From Microbacterium sp. BH-3-3-3 (GTDB lineage Bacteria; Actinomycetota; Actinomycetes; Actinomycetales; Microbacteriaceae): DNA of 64,000 nucleotides. Below the pieces are notes generated by a model. That model was not told the DNA's origin, searched no databases, and saw nothing but the letters and a program-made list of their open reading frames with translations. The position numbers and the translations under genes are program-made. This document shows positions 33,837 through 45,991 of this stretch, one piece after another (the stretch's first letter is position 1; each line of letters starts with the position of its first letter). Location: NCBI RefSeq assembly GCF_001792815.1, contig NZ_CP017674.1, forward strand, positions 806,001 through 870,000, given 5' to 3'.

Positions 33837-34817
33837 TCATCCCGCCGCGGGATCGGCGGGGAGGGCGAAGATGCCGTCGATCTCGTCGAGGTCGGCGGCG
33901 GCGGGGGTCCAGGCCGTGGCGGCCGCGGCGTTGGCTCGCACCTGGTCGGCGCTGGTCGCCCCGGCGATGACGCTCGCCACGTGGGGGTTTGCGAGGAACC
34001 AGGCGAACGTCGCCTCGAGCATGCTGATGCCGCGCGCGTCGCAGAAGGCCTGGTAGCGCTCGAGGGCGTCCCACGGCGCGTCGCGCCACAGGTGGGGACG
34101 CTGACGCATGATGCGGCTCCCCTCGGGACCGCCCTCGCGCGTGAACTTGCCGGTGAGCAGTCCGTTGTGCAGCGGGAAGAAGGGCAGCAGCCCGAGCCCG
34201 AAGCGCTCGGCCGCGGGGAGCACCTCGCGCTCGGCCGCGCGCGCCAGCAGGCTGTACTGGTTCTGGGTCGAGACGAACCGCACTCCGGATGCCGCGTACT
34301 CGGCCTCGGCGATCTGCCACCCCGCGAAGTTGGAGTGGCCGATGTATCGCACCTTGCCCTCGCGGACGAGGTCGGCCAGGGCGTCGAGCGTTTCGTCGAT
34401 CGGCGTGGAGTCGTCGGGGGTGTGCAGCTGGTACAGGTCGATCCAGTCGGTGCGCAGGCGCCGCAGCGAGCCCTCGACGGCACGACGGATGTGAGCGCGA
34501 GAACCCTTGGAGCCGCCGGGGAGTGCGGGCGCCAGGTGCGAGTGGCCGAACTTCGTCGCGAGCACCACCTCGTCGCGGCGCCCCTCGAGCGCCTCGCCCA
34601 TGAGGGTCTCGGACAACCCGAACTCGCGACCGTAGACGTCGGCGGTGTCGAGGAACGTGACCCCCGCGTCGATCGCGGCGTCCAGCACGGCGCGCGTGCC
34701 GTCGAGGGTCTCGGTGGCGGTGCCGGCTCGGCCGAAGTTGTTGCAGCCGAGCCCGACGGCCGAGACACGCAGACCGGAGCGACCGACGGAGCGAAGGGGA
34801 AGCGCGGGGGATGTCAT
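33837..34817 (-). CDS. Aldo/keto reductase (YajO/Kv-beta-like family)
   Basis: A 326-residue reductase unrelated in detail to the one at 2779-3600. The tetrad is visible in FLDTADVYG (Asp, Tyr), LATKFGH (Lys) and YQLHTPDD (His). The loop insertion LWRDAPWDALERYQAF (about residue 220) and the C-terminal AGATSADQVRANAAA motif that binds the NADPH phosphate fit this subfamily. Substrate unknown. Confidence 0.9.
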   Translation of the reverse strand: MTSPALPLRSVGRSGLRVSAVGLGCNNFGRAGTATETLDGTRAVLDAAIDAGVTFLDTADVYGREFGLSETLMGEALEGRRDEVVLATKFGHSHLAPALPGGSKGSRAHIRRAVEGSLRRLRTDWIDLYQLHTPDDSTPIDETLDALADLVREGKVRYIGHSNFAGWQIAEAEYAASGVRFVSTQNQYSLLARAAEREVLPAAERFGLGLLPFFPLHNGLLTGKFTREGGPEGSRIMRQRPHLWRDAPWDALERYQAFCDARGISMLEATFAWFLANPHVASVIAGATSADQVRANAAAATAWTPAAADLDEIDGIFALPADPAAG

Positions 34818-34921
34818 CCCTCCACGCTATCCCCGACCGACGACACCGGGACCCGAACCCTGCGTGCTCCGGCCGGGTGAAGGCTCTCGGCATCCCGGCG
34901 CACCGCGAAAGAGCAAAGCGA

Positions 34922-34949
34922 AGGGCCCCCCGCCGAAGCGGAGGGCCCT
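34922..34949 (-). terminator. Terminator of the DUF5684 gene
   Basis: AGGGCCC (34922-34928) pairs with GGGCCCT (34943-34949), with partial pairing inside. On the minus strand it is followed by a T-rich stretch (TTCGCTTTGCTCTTTC). Confidence 0.7.
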
Positions 34950-34950
34950 G

Positions 34951-34978
34951 TGCGGCATCAGACCTGCGGCATCAGACC
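34951..34978. repeat. 14-nt tandem duplication across a stop codon
   Basis: TGCGGCATCAGACC occurs twice head to tail (34951-34964 and 34965-34978). The right copy contains the last codons and stop of the DUF5684 gene; the left copy is therefore a recent untranslated duplicate that carries a second TGA. Confidence 0.9.
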
Positions 34979-35667
34979 TGCGGGCCGGCCGGCGGAGCCG
35001 AGGGCGGCGGCGTCGGGCCTGCCGCGGGCGGGGTCTGCGGGGGCGTGTAGCCCTGCGCCGGAGGAGCGGTGGGCGGCACGTGGCCCGGCCCCGCGGCGGG
35101 CGAGCCGTAACCGGCACCGCCGGCGCCACCCGAGACGTTCTGGTAGGGCTGAACGGGGATGCCGTTCCAGACGGTCTTGTCTGCCAGGAAGGTCTTCGCC
35201 CACGGCGAGGGACCGACCTCGGGGTTCCAGCGGTTGCTGCTGAAGGCGACGATCGCCAGCCAGATCAAGCCACCGATGCCCGGGATGAGCCAGAGGAACA
35301 GCAGGGGCCAGTCCTTGCCCAGCTTGAGCCCGATGCGGTACGAGTACATGAGACCCGCGGCGAGGGGCACGAGCGACAGGATCCAGCCGATCACCGGGAT
35401 GTTCGAGAGGACGCTGGAGGCGACGACAGCGATGAGGAAGACCCACGGCGAGAGATCGCCGAGCTTCGCGGCGACCAGGGTGTTGTAGATCGGCACCCAC
35501 GCGCGCCACTTGCCCTGCACACCCGCCTTCTCGAAGATCTTCATGTAGAGGAACGACGAGACGACGTAGGCGATGGCCACGAAGAAGAGCAGGATGGGGA
35601 TCAGAATGGCCAGGAACGCCAGCGCTGCGAAGCCGCCGTCGTCGGAGTAGTAGTAGGAGTCATCCAT
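34972..35667 (-). CDS. DUF5684-type membrane protein with proline-rich tail
   Basis: A 231-residue protein. The N-terminus is a short Tyr/Asp-rich segment (MDDSYYYSDDGG). Membrane helices follow (about residues 13-40, 70-85, 90-110, 118-140). The conserved stretch EKAGVQGKWRAWVPIYNTLV between the first helices is typical of DUF5684 proteins. The last 60 residues are Gly/Pro/Ala-rich and probably unstructured. Function unknown. Confidence 0.78.
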   Translation of the reverse strand: MDDSYYYSDDGGFAALAFLAILIPILLFFVAIAYVVSSFLYMKIFEKAGVQGKWRAWVPIYNTLVAAKLGDLSPWVFLIAVVASSVLSNIPVIGWILSLVPLAAGLMYSYRIGLKLGKDWPLLFLWLIPGIGGLIWLAIVAFSSNRWNPEVGPSPWAKTFLADKTVWNGIPVQPYQNVSGGAGGAGYGSPAAGPGHVPPTAPPAQGYTPPQTPPAAGPTPPPSAPPAGPQV

Positions 35668-35769
35668 TGCGGATTCCTTTCCAGGCGAATGCGCGGCGGA
35701 GCGTCCGTGCGCCCCGTGCGAGTCACATGCTAGCGAAGCTGAGACTTTCCTGACAGGGCCACGCCGGGC

Positions 35770-36519
35770 TCAGACGACAAGCTCCATCTCACCCGCCGGC
35801 ATTTCGCGAACGATCCACCCCGCGCCGCCCGCCCACGCAAGGAAGTCGGCGCGCGTCGCGATGTCGGCGCCCGACAGGGCCAGCGCGCGAACGAGATCCC
35901 CCTTGGCGTGTTTGTTGAAGTGGTTCAGCGCGCGCACCGCGCCCCCCTCGCCCTCGGTCACCACGCGCACGTACGCCGCGTCGACCCCCGTCGGCACCGG
36001 TCCGAGCGCCACGTACGCCTCCGACCGCAGGTCGAGCACGAACGACGCGCCCCGCACCGACAACGCCGTCGTCACCGCCTCGGCCCAGACGCGGCGCAGG
36101 GCCGGCAGCCCCGGCACCGAGGTCCCCGCGGCCAACCGGTACGCCGGAATGCCGTCGAGGGCGCCGACCGGTCCGAAGGGTGCCGAGTGCACCAGCACGT
36201 GCGCACCGAGCCAGGATCGTTGCTCGGCGTTCAGGGTCCCGGCATCCAGCGCGTCGAAGAGCACGCCCGTATACCGGTCGATCGCCGGCAGGGTCGGCGC
36301 CGAGCGCAGGGCCGCGTTGTCGGCGACCTCGTGCCGACGCTTCGCGCTGAGCTTGAGCACGCGGGCGGCCTCGTCCTCGTCGGACGACAGAGCGACCAGC
36401 GCCTCGATCACGGCCGCACGGTGCGGTCGCAGCGACGGCAGAGCCAGAGCCCCGAGGTCGAGCGGGGTTCCGTCACCGCCCGGGCGCTTGGTTTCCGACG
36501 GGGGAAGCAGGACCAGCAT
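35770..36519 (-). CDS. yaaA: YaaA-family peroxide stress / DNA-binding protein
   Basis: A 249-residue protein of the DUF328/YaaA family. The start MLVLLPPSETKRPGGDG, the GVLFDALDAG segment (about residue 84) and the C-terminal NHFNKHAKGDLVRALA are the family's signatures. In E. coli YaaA lowers free iron and protects DNA during peroxide stress. The start is set at ATG 36519 because MLVLLPPSETK matches homologues; a GTG two codons earlier is possible. It lies just after the ATP synthase terminator. Confidence 0.9.
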   Translation of the reverse strand: MLVLLPPSETKRPGGDGTPLDLGALALPSLRPHRAAVIEALVALSSDEDEAARVLKLSAKRRHEVADNAALRSAPTLPAIDRYTGVLFDALDAGTLNAEQRSWLGAHVLVHSAPFGPVGALDGIPAYRLAAGTSVPGLPALRRVWAEAVTTALSVRGASFVLDLRSEAYVALGPVPTGVDAAYVRVVTEGEGGAVRALNHFNKHAKGDLVRALALSGADIATRADFLAWAGGAGWIVREMPAGEMELVV

Positions 36520-36539
36520 GAACACCCTTGCGCAGGAAA

Positions 36540-36575
36540 GACGCGCGCCGCCCGGCGAACCGGGCGACGCGCGTC
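36540..36575 (-). terminator. ATP synthase operon terminator
   Basis: A 16-bp stem with one mismatch (36540-36555 with 36560-36575) closed by a CGAA tetraloop, starting 16 nt after the atpC stop. It also lies in the 5' region of yaaA. Confidence 0.75.
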
Positions 36576-36591
36576 GTGATCGAAGAAGTCG

Positions 36592-36852
36592 TCAGGAGAC
36601 GAGGGCGGCGTTCCCGGCGACGATGGTGAGTTCGTCGTCGGCCATCGACAAGAAGCCGTCCTTGGCGTTGGCCAGGATCTTCGTGCCGTCGGTCCGCGTG
36701 ATGCGCACCTCACCCTGAGCGAGGATCGCGAGCACCGGCTCGTGACCCTGCATGAAGCCGATCTCGCCCTCGACGGTCTTGGCCACGACGAGAGAGGCTT
36801 CTCCCGTCCACACCTCGGCGTCGGCCGAGACCAGGCTCACACGCAACGACAT
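36592..36852 (-). CDS. atpC: F1Fo ATP synthase subunit epsilon
   Basis: An 86-residue short-form epsilon subunit: it has the beta-barrel domain (VSLVSADAEVWTGEASLVVA, then GFMQGHEPVLAIL) but ends soon after, without the C-terminal helical domain of E. coli epsilon, as in many actinobacteria. One base separates its ATG from the atpD stop. Last gene of the operon. Confidence 0.95.
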   Translation of the reverse strand: MSLRVSLVSADAEVWTGEASLVVAKTVEGEIGFMQGHEPVLAILAQGEVRITRTDGTKILANAKDGFLSMADDELTIVAGNAALVS

Positions 36853-36853
36853 G

Positions 36854-38323
<1,470 letters not shown>

Positions 38324-39223
38324 TTACTTGCCGGATGCCAGAGCATCGGCGCCGCCGACGATCTCGGCGATCTGCTGCGTGATCTCCGCCTGACGCGCGT
38401 TGTTGCGCAGGCGGGTGTAGTCGGTGATGAGCTTGTCGGCGTTGTCGCTGGCCGACTTCATGGCCTTCTGCGTGGCGGCGTGCTTTGCCGCCGACGACTG
38501 CAGGAGGGCGTTGAAGATTCGGCTCTGCACGTACACCGGCAGGAGCGCGTCGAGAACGGTCTCGGCGTCCGGCTCGAATTCGTAGAGCGGGTAGACGGTC
38601 GCGGGGGCCGCGGCGGTGTCTGCTTCGACCACCTCGAGAGGAAGCAGGCGCACCGTCTCGGGCGACTGCGTCATCATGCTGACGAAACGGTTGTAGACGA
38701 GGTGGATCTCATCGACGCCGTCGTTCTCGCCGGAGCGGCGGTACGACTCCAGAACGGCGGCCGAGATCTCTTCGGCCGTCGAGAACTGGGGCGTGTCCGT
38801 GTCGCCGGTCCACTGGGCCTTGCTGGCCATGCGTCGGAACTGGAAGTAGCCGACGGCCTTGCGACCCACGAGGTAGTACTCCACCTCTTTGCCCTGCGAA
38901 CGCAGCAGCTCGCTCAGCTCGAGACCCTCACGGAGGATCTGCGAGTTGAACGCGCCCGCGAGTCCGCGGTCGGAGGTGAAGATCACCACGGCGGAGCGAC
39001 GGATGGTCTCACGCTCGGTGGTCAGCGGGTGGTCGACGCTCGAGTGCGTCGCCACCGCCGACACCGCGCTGGTCACGGCACGCGCGAAGGGCGACGCCGC
39101 GCGCACACGCGCCATCGCCTTCTGGATGCGCGACGCAGCGATGAGCTCCATCGCCTTCGTGATCTTCTTGGTCGTCTGAGCAGAACTGATCTTCTGCTTG
39201 TAGACCCGTAGTTGTGCGCCCAT
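38324..39223 (-). CDS. atpG: F1Fo ATP synthase subunit gamma
   Basis: A 299-residue central stalk subunit. The N-terminal coiled coil [20 protein letters not shown] and the C-terminal [20 protein letters not shown], then [15 protein letters not shown], are the rotor helices. It lies 21 nt upstream of atpD. Confidence 0.97.
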   Translation of the reverse strand: MGAQLRVYKQKISSAQTTKKITKAMELIAASRIQKAMARVRAASPFARAVTSAVSAVATHSSVDHPLTTERETIRRSAVVIFTSDRGLAGAFNSQILREGLELSELLRSQGKEVEYYLVGRKAVGYFQFRRMASKAQWTGDTDTPQFSTAEEISAAVLESYRRSGENDGVDEIHLVYNRFVSMMTQSPETVRLLPLEVVEADTAAAPATVYPLYEFEPDAETVLDALLPVYVQSRIFNALLQSSAAKHAATQKAMKSASDNADKLITDYTRLRNNARQAEITQQIAEIVGGADALASGK

Positions 39224-39246
39224 GATTCCGTTCTCGTGTCGTCGCT

Positions 39247-40878
39247 TTAGCGACGGCCCTTGACGATCCGCTCCTGGTTGACGTCTTCGGCCTCGGCGGC
39301 CTCGACCTTCTCGGTGCCGACCAGAGCCTGGTCGTCGCCCGCCTGGAACTCGAGGATGAACTGGTCGACCTTCTGCGTGAGCTCGGCGACGGTGTCGTCG
39401 CCCAGCACGTTGGTCTCGCGCAGCGTGTCGAGCACGGTCGAGTTGCGACGCAGGTAATCGAGCAGCTCGCGCTCGAAACGCAGCACGTCGGAGACCTCGA
39501 TCGTGTCGAGCTTGCCGTTCGTTCCGGCCCAGATCGAGACGACCTGCTCCTCGACGGGGTACGGCGAGTACTGCGGCTGCTTGAGCAGCTCGGTCAGGCG
39601 CGCACCGCGGGCGAGCTGACGACGCGACGCCGCGTCGAGGTCGCTGGCGAACATCGCGAACGCCTCGAGCGAGCGGTACTGAGCGAGCTCGAGCTTCAGC
39701 GTTCCCGAGACCTTCTTGATCGACTTCACCTGGGCGTCACCACCGACGCGCGAGACCGAGATACCCACGTCGACCGCGGGACGCTGGTTGGCGTTGAACA
39801 GGTCGGACTGCAGGAAGATCTGGCCGTCGGTGATCGAGATCACGTTGGTCGGGATGTACGCCGAGACGTCGTTGGCCTTGGTCTCGATGATGGGCAGACC
39901 CGTCATCGAACCGGCGCCAAGCTCGTCGGACAGCTTCGCGCAACGCTCGAGCAGACGCGAGTGCAGGTAGAAGACGTCGCCGGGGTACGCCTCGCGGCCC
40001 GGCGGGCGGCGCAGCAGCAGCGACACGGCGCGGTAGGCCTCGGCCTGCTTCGACAGGTCGTCGAAGATGATCAGGACGTGCTTGCCCTCGTACATCCAGT
40101 GCTGGCCGATGGCCGAACCGGTGTAGGGAGCGAGGTACTTGAAGCCGGCGGGGTCCGACGCGGGGGCCGCGACGATGGTGGTGTACTCCATCGCGCCGGC
40201 CTCTTCGAGCGCGCCCTTCACCGAAGCGATGGTCGAGCCCTTCTGGCCGATGGCGACGTAGATGCAACGCACCTGCTTGTTGACGTCGCCCGACTCCCAG
40301 TTGGCCTTCTGGTTGATGATCGTGTCGATCGCGATGGCCGTCTTACCGGTCTGGCGGTCGCCGATGATCAGCTGACGCTGGCCACGGCCGACGGGGATCA
40401 TGGCGTCGATGGCCTTGATGCCGGTCTGCAGGGGCTCGTGCACGCTCTTGCGCTGCATGACGCCCGGAGCCTGGAGCTCGAGGGCACGACGGCCGGAGGT
40501 CGCGACCTCGCCGAGGCCGTCGATCGGGTTGCCGAGCGGGTCGACCACGCGGCCGAGGTAGCCCTCGCCGACGCCGACCGAGAGCACCTCGCCGGTGCGG
40601 GTGACCGGCTGGCCCTCTTCGACGCCGGAGAACTCGCCGAGCACGACGACACCGATCTGGTTCTCGTCGAGGTTCTGCGCCAGGCCGAGCGTGCCGTCCG
40701 CGAAGCGCACGAGCTCGTTCGCCATGACACCGGGGAGGCCTTCGACGTGAGCGATGCCGTCACCGGCATCCACGACCGAACCGACCTCGTTCGCCGCGGC
40801 GCCAGTGGCCTCGTAGGCGTTGACGAAGTCCTTCAGCGCGTCACGGATGACGTCGGGGCTGATAGAGAGGTCTGCCAT
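39247..40878 (-). CDS. atpA: F1Fo ATP synthase subunit alpha
   Basis: A 543-residue non-catalytic nucleotide-binding subunit. Walker A is [14 protein letters not shown] (about residue 170) and the arginine finger region is [12 protein letters not shown]. The start is the ATG at 40878 giving [11 protein letters not shown]; the frame extends upstream but through the atpH spacer. The C-terminal tail is acidic and longer than in E. coli. Confidence 0.98.
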   Translation of the reverse strand: MADLSISPDVIRDALKDFVNAYEATGAAANEVGSVVDAGDGIAHVEGLPGVMANELVRFADGTLGLAQNLDENQIGVVVLGEFSGVEEGQPVTRTGEVLSVGVGEGYLGRVVDPLGNPIDGLGEVATSGRRALELQAPGVMQRKSVHEPLQTGIKAIDAMIPVGRGQRQLIIGDRQTGKTAIAIDTIINQKANWESGDVNKQVRCIYVAIGQKGSTIASVKGALEEAGAMEYTTIVAAPASDPAGFKYLAPYTGSAIGQHWMYEGKHVLIIFDDLSKQAEAYRAVSLLLRRPPGREAYPGDVFYLHSRLLERCAKLSDELGAGSMTGLPIIETKANDVSAYIPTNVISITDGQIFLQSDLFNANQRPAVDVGISVSRVGGDAQVKSIKKVSGTLKLELAQYRSLEAFAMFASDLDAASRRQLARGARLTELLKQPQYSPYPVEEQVVSIWAGTNGKLDTIEVSDVLRFERELLDYLRRNSTVLDTLRETNVLGDDTVAELTQKVDQFILEFQAGDDQALVGTEKVEAAEAEDVNQERIVKGRR

Positions 40879-40939
40879 TGTCTTCCTTCGTTCGTGGGGC
40901 CATCGGCCCCCAGATCTCCGCCCGTTCAGGCGGGAAGTC

Positions 40940-41731
40940 TTAGCCTGCGATCCGCTGCCGCAGGTCGGCGAGACGCGCCGAGACGCTCGCGTCGATGACG
41001 TCGTCGGCGATCTGCACGCGCAGTCCACCCACCACCGTCGGGTCGATGACCGTGTTGAGGGTCACGACGGCGCCGTACCGGGCGCCGAGGGCGTTCTGCA
41101 GACGGGTCGCCTGCGCCTCGCTGAGCGGGGCGACGGCGTGCACCGTGGCCACGACACGACCGCGCTGCTCGGCGACGAGTCGCTCGGCCCACCGCAGGAG
41201 CGAACGCACGCGACGCTCACGGGGCTGCTGCACGAGCGACGAGGCGACAAGCACCGTGGCGGCGCTGACGCGCCCCTCGAGAAGCGACGCGACGAGCGCA
41301 CCCTTCGCGGCGGGCTCGCCCACACGGCTGCCGAGCGCGAGCTCGAGTTCGCCGTTAGCGGCGACGGTGCGCGAGAACTGGAACAGCTCCCCCTCGACGT
41401 CGCTCTGCGTGTCGGCCACGGCGGCGGCACGGATCGCGAGCTCTTCGAGCCCGTCGATCAGGTCGCTGACGCTCGACCAGCGCTGCTCGACGACGGAGCG
41501 CAGCAGCGCCACCGTCGTCGGAGCGAACGACGGGCCGAACACGGCCGTGACCACGTCGGTGCGCGCCGAAGCGGGCGCCGACGAGTCGGCCAGCGCGCCG
41601 CTCAGGTGCGACGACGAGTCCACGGTGCGTGCCGCGGCGAAGAGCTCGCGGGTGACGTCGAGGTCGACACCGCTCGCGGCGCCGAGGGCGCCGGCGACGG
41701 TTGCCCGCGCCTGAGTGGTCGCGCTGCCCAT
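40940..41731 (-). CDS. atpH: F1Fo ATP synthase subunit delta
   Basis: A 263-residue peripheral stalk subunit. It is longer than the E. coli delta (about 177) because of an N-terminal helical extension, as in other high-GC Gram-positives. The C-terminal [20 protein letters not shown] and [20 protein letters not shown] segments (the second quoted as [17 protein letters not shown]) are conserved. Its ATG shares one base with the atpF stop (TAATG). Confidence 0.95.
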   Translation of the reverse strand: MGSATTQARATVAGALGAASGVDLDVTRELFAAARTVDSSSHLSGALADSSAPASARTDVVTAVFGPSFAPTTVALLRSVVEQRWSSVSDLIDGLEELAIRAAAVADTQSDVEGELFQFSRTVAANGELELALGSRVGEPAAKGALVASLLEGRVSAATVLVASSLVQQPRERRVRSLLRWAERLVAEQRGRVVATVHAVAPLSEAQATRLQNALGARYGAVVTLNTVIDPTVVGGLRVQIADDVIDASVSARLADLRQRIAG

Positions 41732-42285
41732 TACTTGGCCGCCTTCTCGGATGCCTCGAGGTCGGCCAGGAAGCGGTCGACCACGGCCTGCGCCTTCGCG
41801 TCGTCGGAGAGGGACTCCCCGATGACGTTGCCGGCGAGGTCGACGGCGAGCGTGCCCACCTCGGCGCGCAGCGACACCAGAGCGGTCTGACGCTCGGCCT
41901 CGATCTGCGTGTGCGCCGCGGCGGTCAGACGAGCCGCTTCGAGAGACGCGGTGTCCTTGGCCTCGTTGACGATCTTGCGACCGTCTTCACGAGCGGACTC
42001 GCGGATCTCGCCGGCCTCTTTGCGAGCGGCGGCGAGCTGCGCGGTGTACTCCTCGAGAGCGGCCTCGGCCTTGCGCTGAGCCTCGTCGGCCTTCGCGATG
42101 TTGCCCTCGATGGCCGTGCTGCGCTGATCCAGCACCGCGCCGACGCGCGGAAGCGCGATGCGCCACACGACGAAGGCGATGATGATGAAGCAGACGAGCG
42201 ACCAAACGATGTCGTAGACAGCGGGCAGCAGCGGGTTACCGCTGGAGCCTTCCTCGGCTGCGACCGTGACAAGAGCCTGAAGCAT
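41731..42285 (-). CDS. atpF: F1Fo ATP synthase subunit b
   Basis: A 184-residue peripheral stalk subunit: one N-terminal membrane helix (VYDIVWSLVCFIIIAFVVWR, about residues 23-42), then a long charged coiled coil rich in Ala, Glu and Arg. Confidence 0.96.
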   Translation of the reverse strand: MLQALVTVAAEEGSSGNPLLPAVYDIVWSLVCFIIIAFVVWRIALPRVGAVLDQRSTAIEGNIAKADEAQRKAEAALEEYTAQLAAARKEAGEIRESAREDGRKIVNEAKDTASLEAARLTAAAHTQIEAERQTALVSLRAEVGTLAVDLAGNVIGESLSDDAKAQAVVDRFLADLEASEKAAK

Positions 42286-42314
42286 CCTGTCTCCTTACTC
42301 GGGGATCGGGTGGA

Positions 42315-43404
<1,090 letters not shown>

Positions 43405-43518
43405 CGGGGTGGCTCCAGCTTCTCGAGCCGCAACGAAGCGGTTCGGGGAGGGTGGGAAACGTCTCTCCCCGGGGCCTCGGCGTTACCGCCGCACACCGGC
43501 CGAGGTGCGTATGAACAC

Positions 43519-43524
43519 AGTATC
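43519..43524 (-). promoter_or_regulatory. Possible -10 element (GATACT) upstream of atpB
   Basis: GATACT on the minus strand in the 153-nt spacer between atpI and atpB, with TTTGAT overlapping just upstream. This is the only AT-rich promoter-like stretch in that spacer; no clear -35. Confidence 0.3.
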
Positions 43525-43557
43525 AAAGATCGGTGGATTTGCGGCATCCGAGTGTGG

Positions 43558-44019
43558 TCAGACCTCATTGGGATCGCTGTGCGTCGGCAGGACGGTCTCG
43601 GAGACCGCGGGAAGACGCATGCGCGAGATGACGACGAGGTCCACGATGAGCGAGCTGACGGCCGTGGCCAGCAGCGCGAAGAAGAACACCGGCGCCACCA
43701 CCCACTCCAGGCGCAGCAGCACCAGGAAGGCCACGATGACGAGCACGAACTTCAGCAGCCATCCGCCCAGCACGACGCCGAAGAAGATCTGCAGCCACGA
43801 CGGGTGGCCGTAGAAGCGGTTGGCGACGAGGATGCTCACGGCCGTCAGCGCCGGGAAGATGGCGCCCACCGCGGCTCCCACTCCCCCGCTGAGCGCTCCG
43901 TCACCCCCGGCGACGAGAGCGCCCACCCCGACGGCGACGACGAGCACGACCACCGCGACCACCGCCGACCAGATCAGGGCGGCGCGCAGAACGGGGGTGC
44001 TGGAGAGCGGGGCGGTCAT
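43558..44019 (-). CDS. AtpI-like small membrane protein (ATP synthase assembly)
   Basis: A 153-residue protein with four hydrophobic helices and an acidic tail. Its position directly before atpB and its ATGA overlap with wecA identify it as the actinobacterial AtpI-like protein. AtpI proteins help assemble the c-ring in some bacteria. Sequence similarity in this family is low, so the call rests mostly on position and topology. Confidence 0.75.
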   Translation of the reverse strand: MTAPLSSTPVLRAALIWSAVVAVVVLVVAVGVGALVAGGDGALSGGVGAAVGAIFPALTAVSILVANRFYGHPSWLQIFFGVVLGGWLLKFVLVIVAFLVLLRLEWVVAPVFFFALLATAVSSLIVDLVVISRMRLPAVSETVLPTHSDPNEV

Positions 44020-45170
44020 GACGGTTCCTCACGGACGGGGCGACGCGCGAAGCGCCGGGACGGAAGCAGGGTGAGCACCACGCAGGCGGCGACGCCGACG
44101 ATGCCGAAGACGATGCCGAAGGCGTAGTCGCCGGGCCAGCTCTGCTGGGTGCCGATGTACATGAGCAGGAACGCCAGGCTCACCACGGCGGTCCAGCTGT
44201 AGAAGATGAGCACGGCGTCGCGATCGGTGTGACCCATGTCGAGCATGCGATGGTGCAGGTGCTTGCGGTCGGGCGAGAACGGCGAGCGTCCGGCCCATTG
44301 GCGCCGCGCGACGGCGAGCCCGAAGTCGAGAAGGGGAAGCAGCACGATCACGACCGGCAGCAGGATGGGGATGAACGCACCCAGCAATTGCGATCGCCCG
44401 ATCTTCTCGGGGTCGAGCACGGCGGGGTCGAGCTGCCCGGTGATCGCGATGGCCGAGCTCGCCATGAGCAGACCGAGCATGAGCGCCCCGGCGTCGCCCA
44501 TGAAGAGCTTGGCGGGCGTCCAGTTCATCGGGAGGAACCCGAGACAGGCCCCCACCAGCACCGCCGCGATGAACGACGCCAGGTTGAAGTAGGTGCTGGC
44601 GCCGGTGTCGCGCACGAGCAGGTACGAGTACGCGAAGAAGACCCCGTTCGCGATGAGGCAGACCCCCGCGACCAGACCGTTGAGCCCGTCGATGAAGTTC
44701 ACGGCGTTCATGACGACGACGAGGGCGAAGACGGTGAGCAGGAAACTCACCCAGCTCGACCCGACCGTGAGGGCGCCGATCGGCAGCGAGAGGATCTGCA
44801 ACTGGCCGAACCAGGCGATGATCCCGGCGGCGATGAACTGCGCGCCGAGCTTGATCATCCAGTCCAGGTCCCACAGGTCGTCGGCGACACCGACGAGGAC
44901 GATCAGCAGCACCGCACCGAGCAGCGAGAGCACCGGAACCGGGTCGGTCCAGAAGATCGAGAAGTAGGGGTTGCGGCTCGACAGTGCGAAGGCGGCCACG
45001 ACGCCGAGGAACATCGCCACCCCGCCCAGGCGCGGAGTCGGCGTCTTGTGCACGTCGCGATCGCGGATCCCGGGGTACAGCTTGAACCGCAGGGCGAGCT
45101 TCCACACCACCCACGACAGCGCCAGCGTCACCGCTGCCGTGAAGAGGATGGTGAGAAGGTACTGGGTCAC
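44016..45170 (-). CDS. wecA: Undecaprenyl/decaprenyl-phosphate GlcNAc-1-phosphate transferase (WecA/TagO family)
   Basis: A 384-residue polytopic transferase that starts cell-wall glycopolymer synthesis by linking GlcNAc-1-phosphate to polyprenyl phosphate. Family motifs are visible: VADDLWDLDW, NAVNFIDGLNGLVAG, KLFMGDAGALMLG and the basic KHLHHRMLDMGH loop. The GTG start at 45170 overlaps the tsaC stop (GTGA), and its stop overlaps the AtpI start (ATGA). Confidence 0.93.
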   Translation of the reverse strand: MTQYLLTILFTAAVTLALSWVVWKLALRFKLYPGIRDRDVHKTPTPRLGGVAMFLGVVAAFALSSRNPYFSIFWTDPVPVLSLLGAVLLIVLVGVADDLWDLDWMIKLGAQFIAAGIIAWFGQLQILSLPIGALTVGSSWVSFLLTVFALVVVMNAVNFIDGLNGLVAGVCLIANGVFFAYSYLLVRDTGASTYFNLASFIAAVLVGACLGFLPMNWTPAKLFMGDAGALMLGLLMASSAIAITGQLDPAVLDPEKIGRSQLLGAFIPILLPVVIVLLPLLDFGLAVARRQWAGRSPFSPDRKHLHHRMLDMGHTDRDAVLIFYSWTAVVSLAFLLMYIGTQQSWPGDYAFGIVFGIVGVAACVVLTLLPSRRFARRPVREEPS

Positions 45171-45952
45171 GGACCCGGCGCCTCGGAATCCGGGGTCTCG
45201 TGAGCGTCGGCCCGCGGCGCGGGGTCGGACGACGAGGGGGTGTCGAACGACACGGGAGCGGACGGGGTCACGTCGCGGTCGTCGACCGGGTCGGGCTCGA
45301 GCAGGTCGCCGAGCACCTCGCGCAGGCGCTCGCGCGAGATCGCCCCCTCGCGCAGCACGCGCACCCGGGGCTCCGCTCCCCCGACCAGGGTGGTCGCGTC
45401 GACGATGGTCGAGGCGATGCCGGTCTCGCTCACCCCGGCGTCGAGGTAGGCCGCGACACTGTCGCCGAGCATGTCGCGCGCGGAGTCGATGTTCACGGCG
45501 GCGGGCATGCCGGTGCGGTTGGCGCTCGAGACGGCGAGGGGACCGGTCTCTTCGAGCAGTTCGAGGGTGAGCTTGTGGGCCGGCATGCGCACGGCCACGG
45601 TGCCGTGCGTGTCGCCGAGATCCCACGACAGCGAGGGCTGCGCGGGCAGCACGATGGTCAGACCTCCCGGCCAGAACTCACGCACGAGGTCGTCGACCGC
45701 GGGCGGGATCTCGGCGACGAGGGCGCGGAGCGTCCCGACGCCGGCGACGAGCACGGGCGGCGGCTGCTGGCGGCCGCGGCCCTTCGCCTCGAGGAGTCCC
45801 GCGACGGCGCGCGCATTGAACGCGTCGGCGGCGATTCCGTAGACGGTGTCGGTGGGGAGCACGACGAGTTCGCCTCGGCCGATCGCCTGACGCGCGTGGC
45901 GCATTCCGGGAAGCAGCTGCGACTCGTCACGGCAGTCGTAGACGGGTGACAT
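45167..45952 (-). CDS. tsaC: L-threonylcarbamoyladenylate synthase (Sua5/YrdC)
   Basis: A 261-residue enzyme for the first step of the t6A tRNA modification. YrdC-domain motifs: VVLPTDTVYGIAADAFN, KGRGRQQPPPVLV, FWPGGLTIVLP and GPLAVSSANRTG. The last 50 residues form an acidic, low-complexity tail that is not part of the fold. It lies 39 nt downstream of prmC. Confidence 0.94.
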   Translation of the reverse strand: MSPVYDCRDESQLLPGMRHARQAIGRGELVVLPTDTVYGIAADAFNARAVAGLLEAKGRGRQQPPPVLVAGVGTLRALVAEIPPAVDDLVREFWPGGLTIVLPAQPSLSWDLGDTHGTVAVRMPAHKLTLELLEETGPLAVSSANRTGMPAAVNIDSARDMLGDSVAAYLDAGVSETGIASTIVDATTLVGGAEPRVRVLREGAISRERLREVLGDLLEPDPVDDRDVTPSAPVSFDTPSSSDPAPRADAHETPDSEAPGP

Positions 45953-45991
45953 AACGCGCGCCAGTCTAGTCGCGCGCGCGGCCGATCATGG

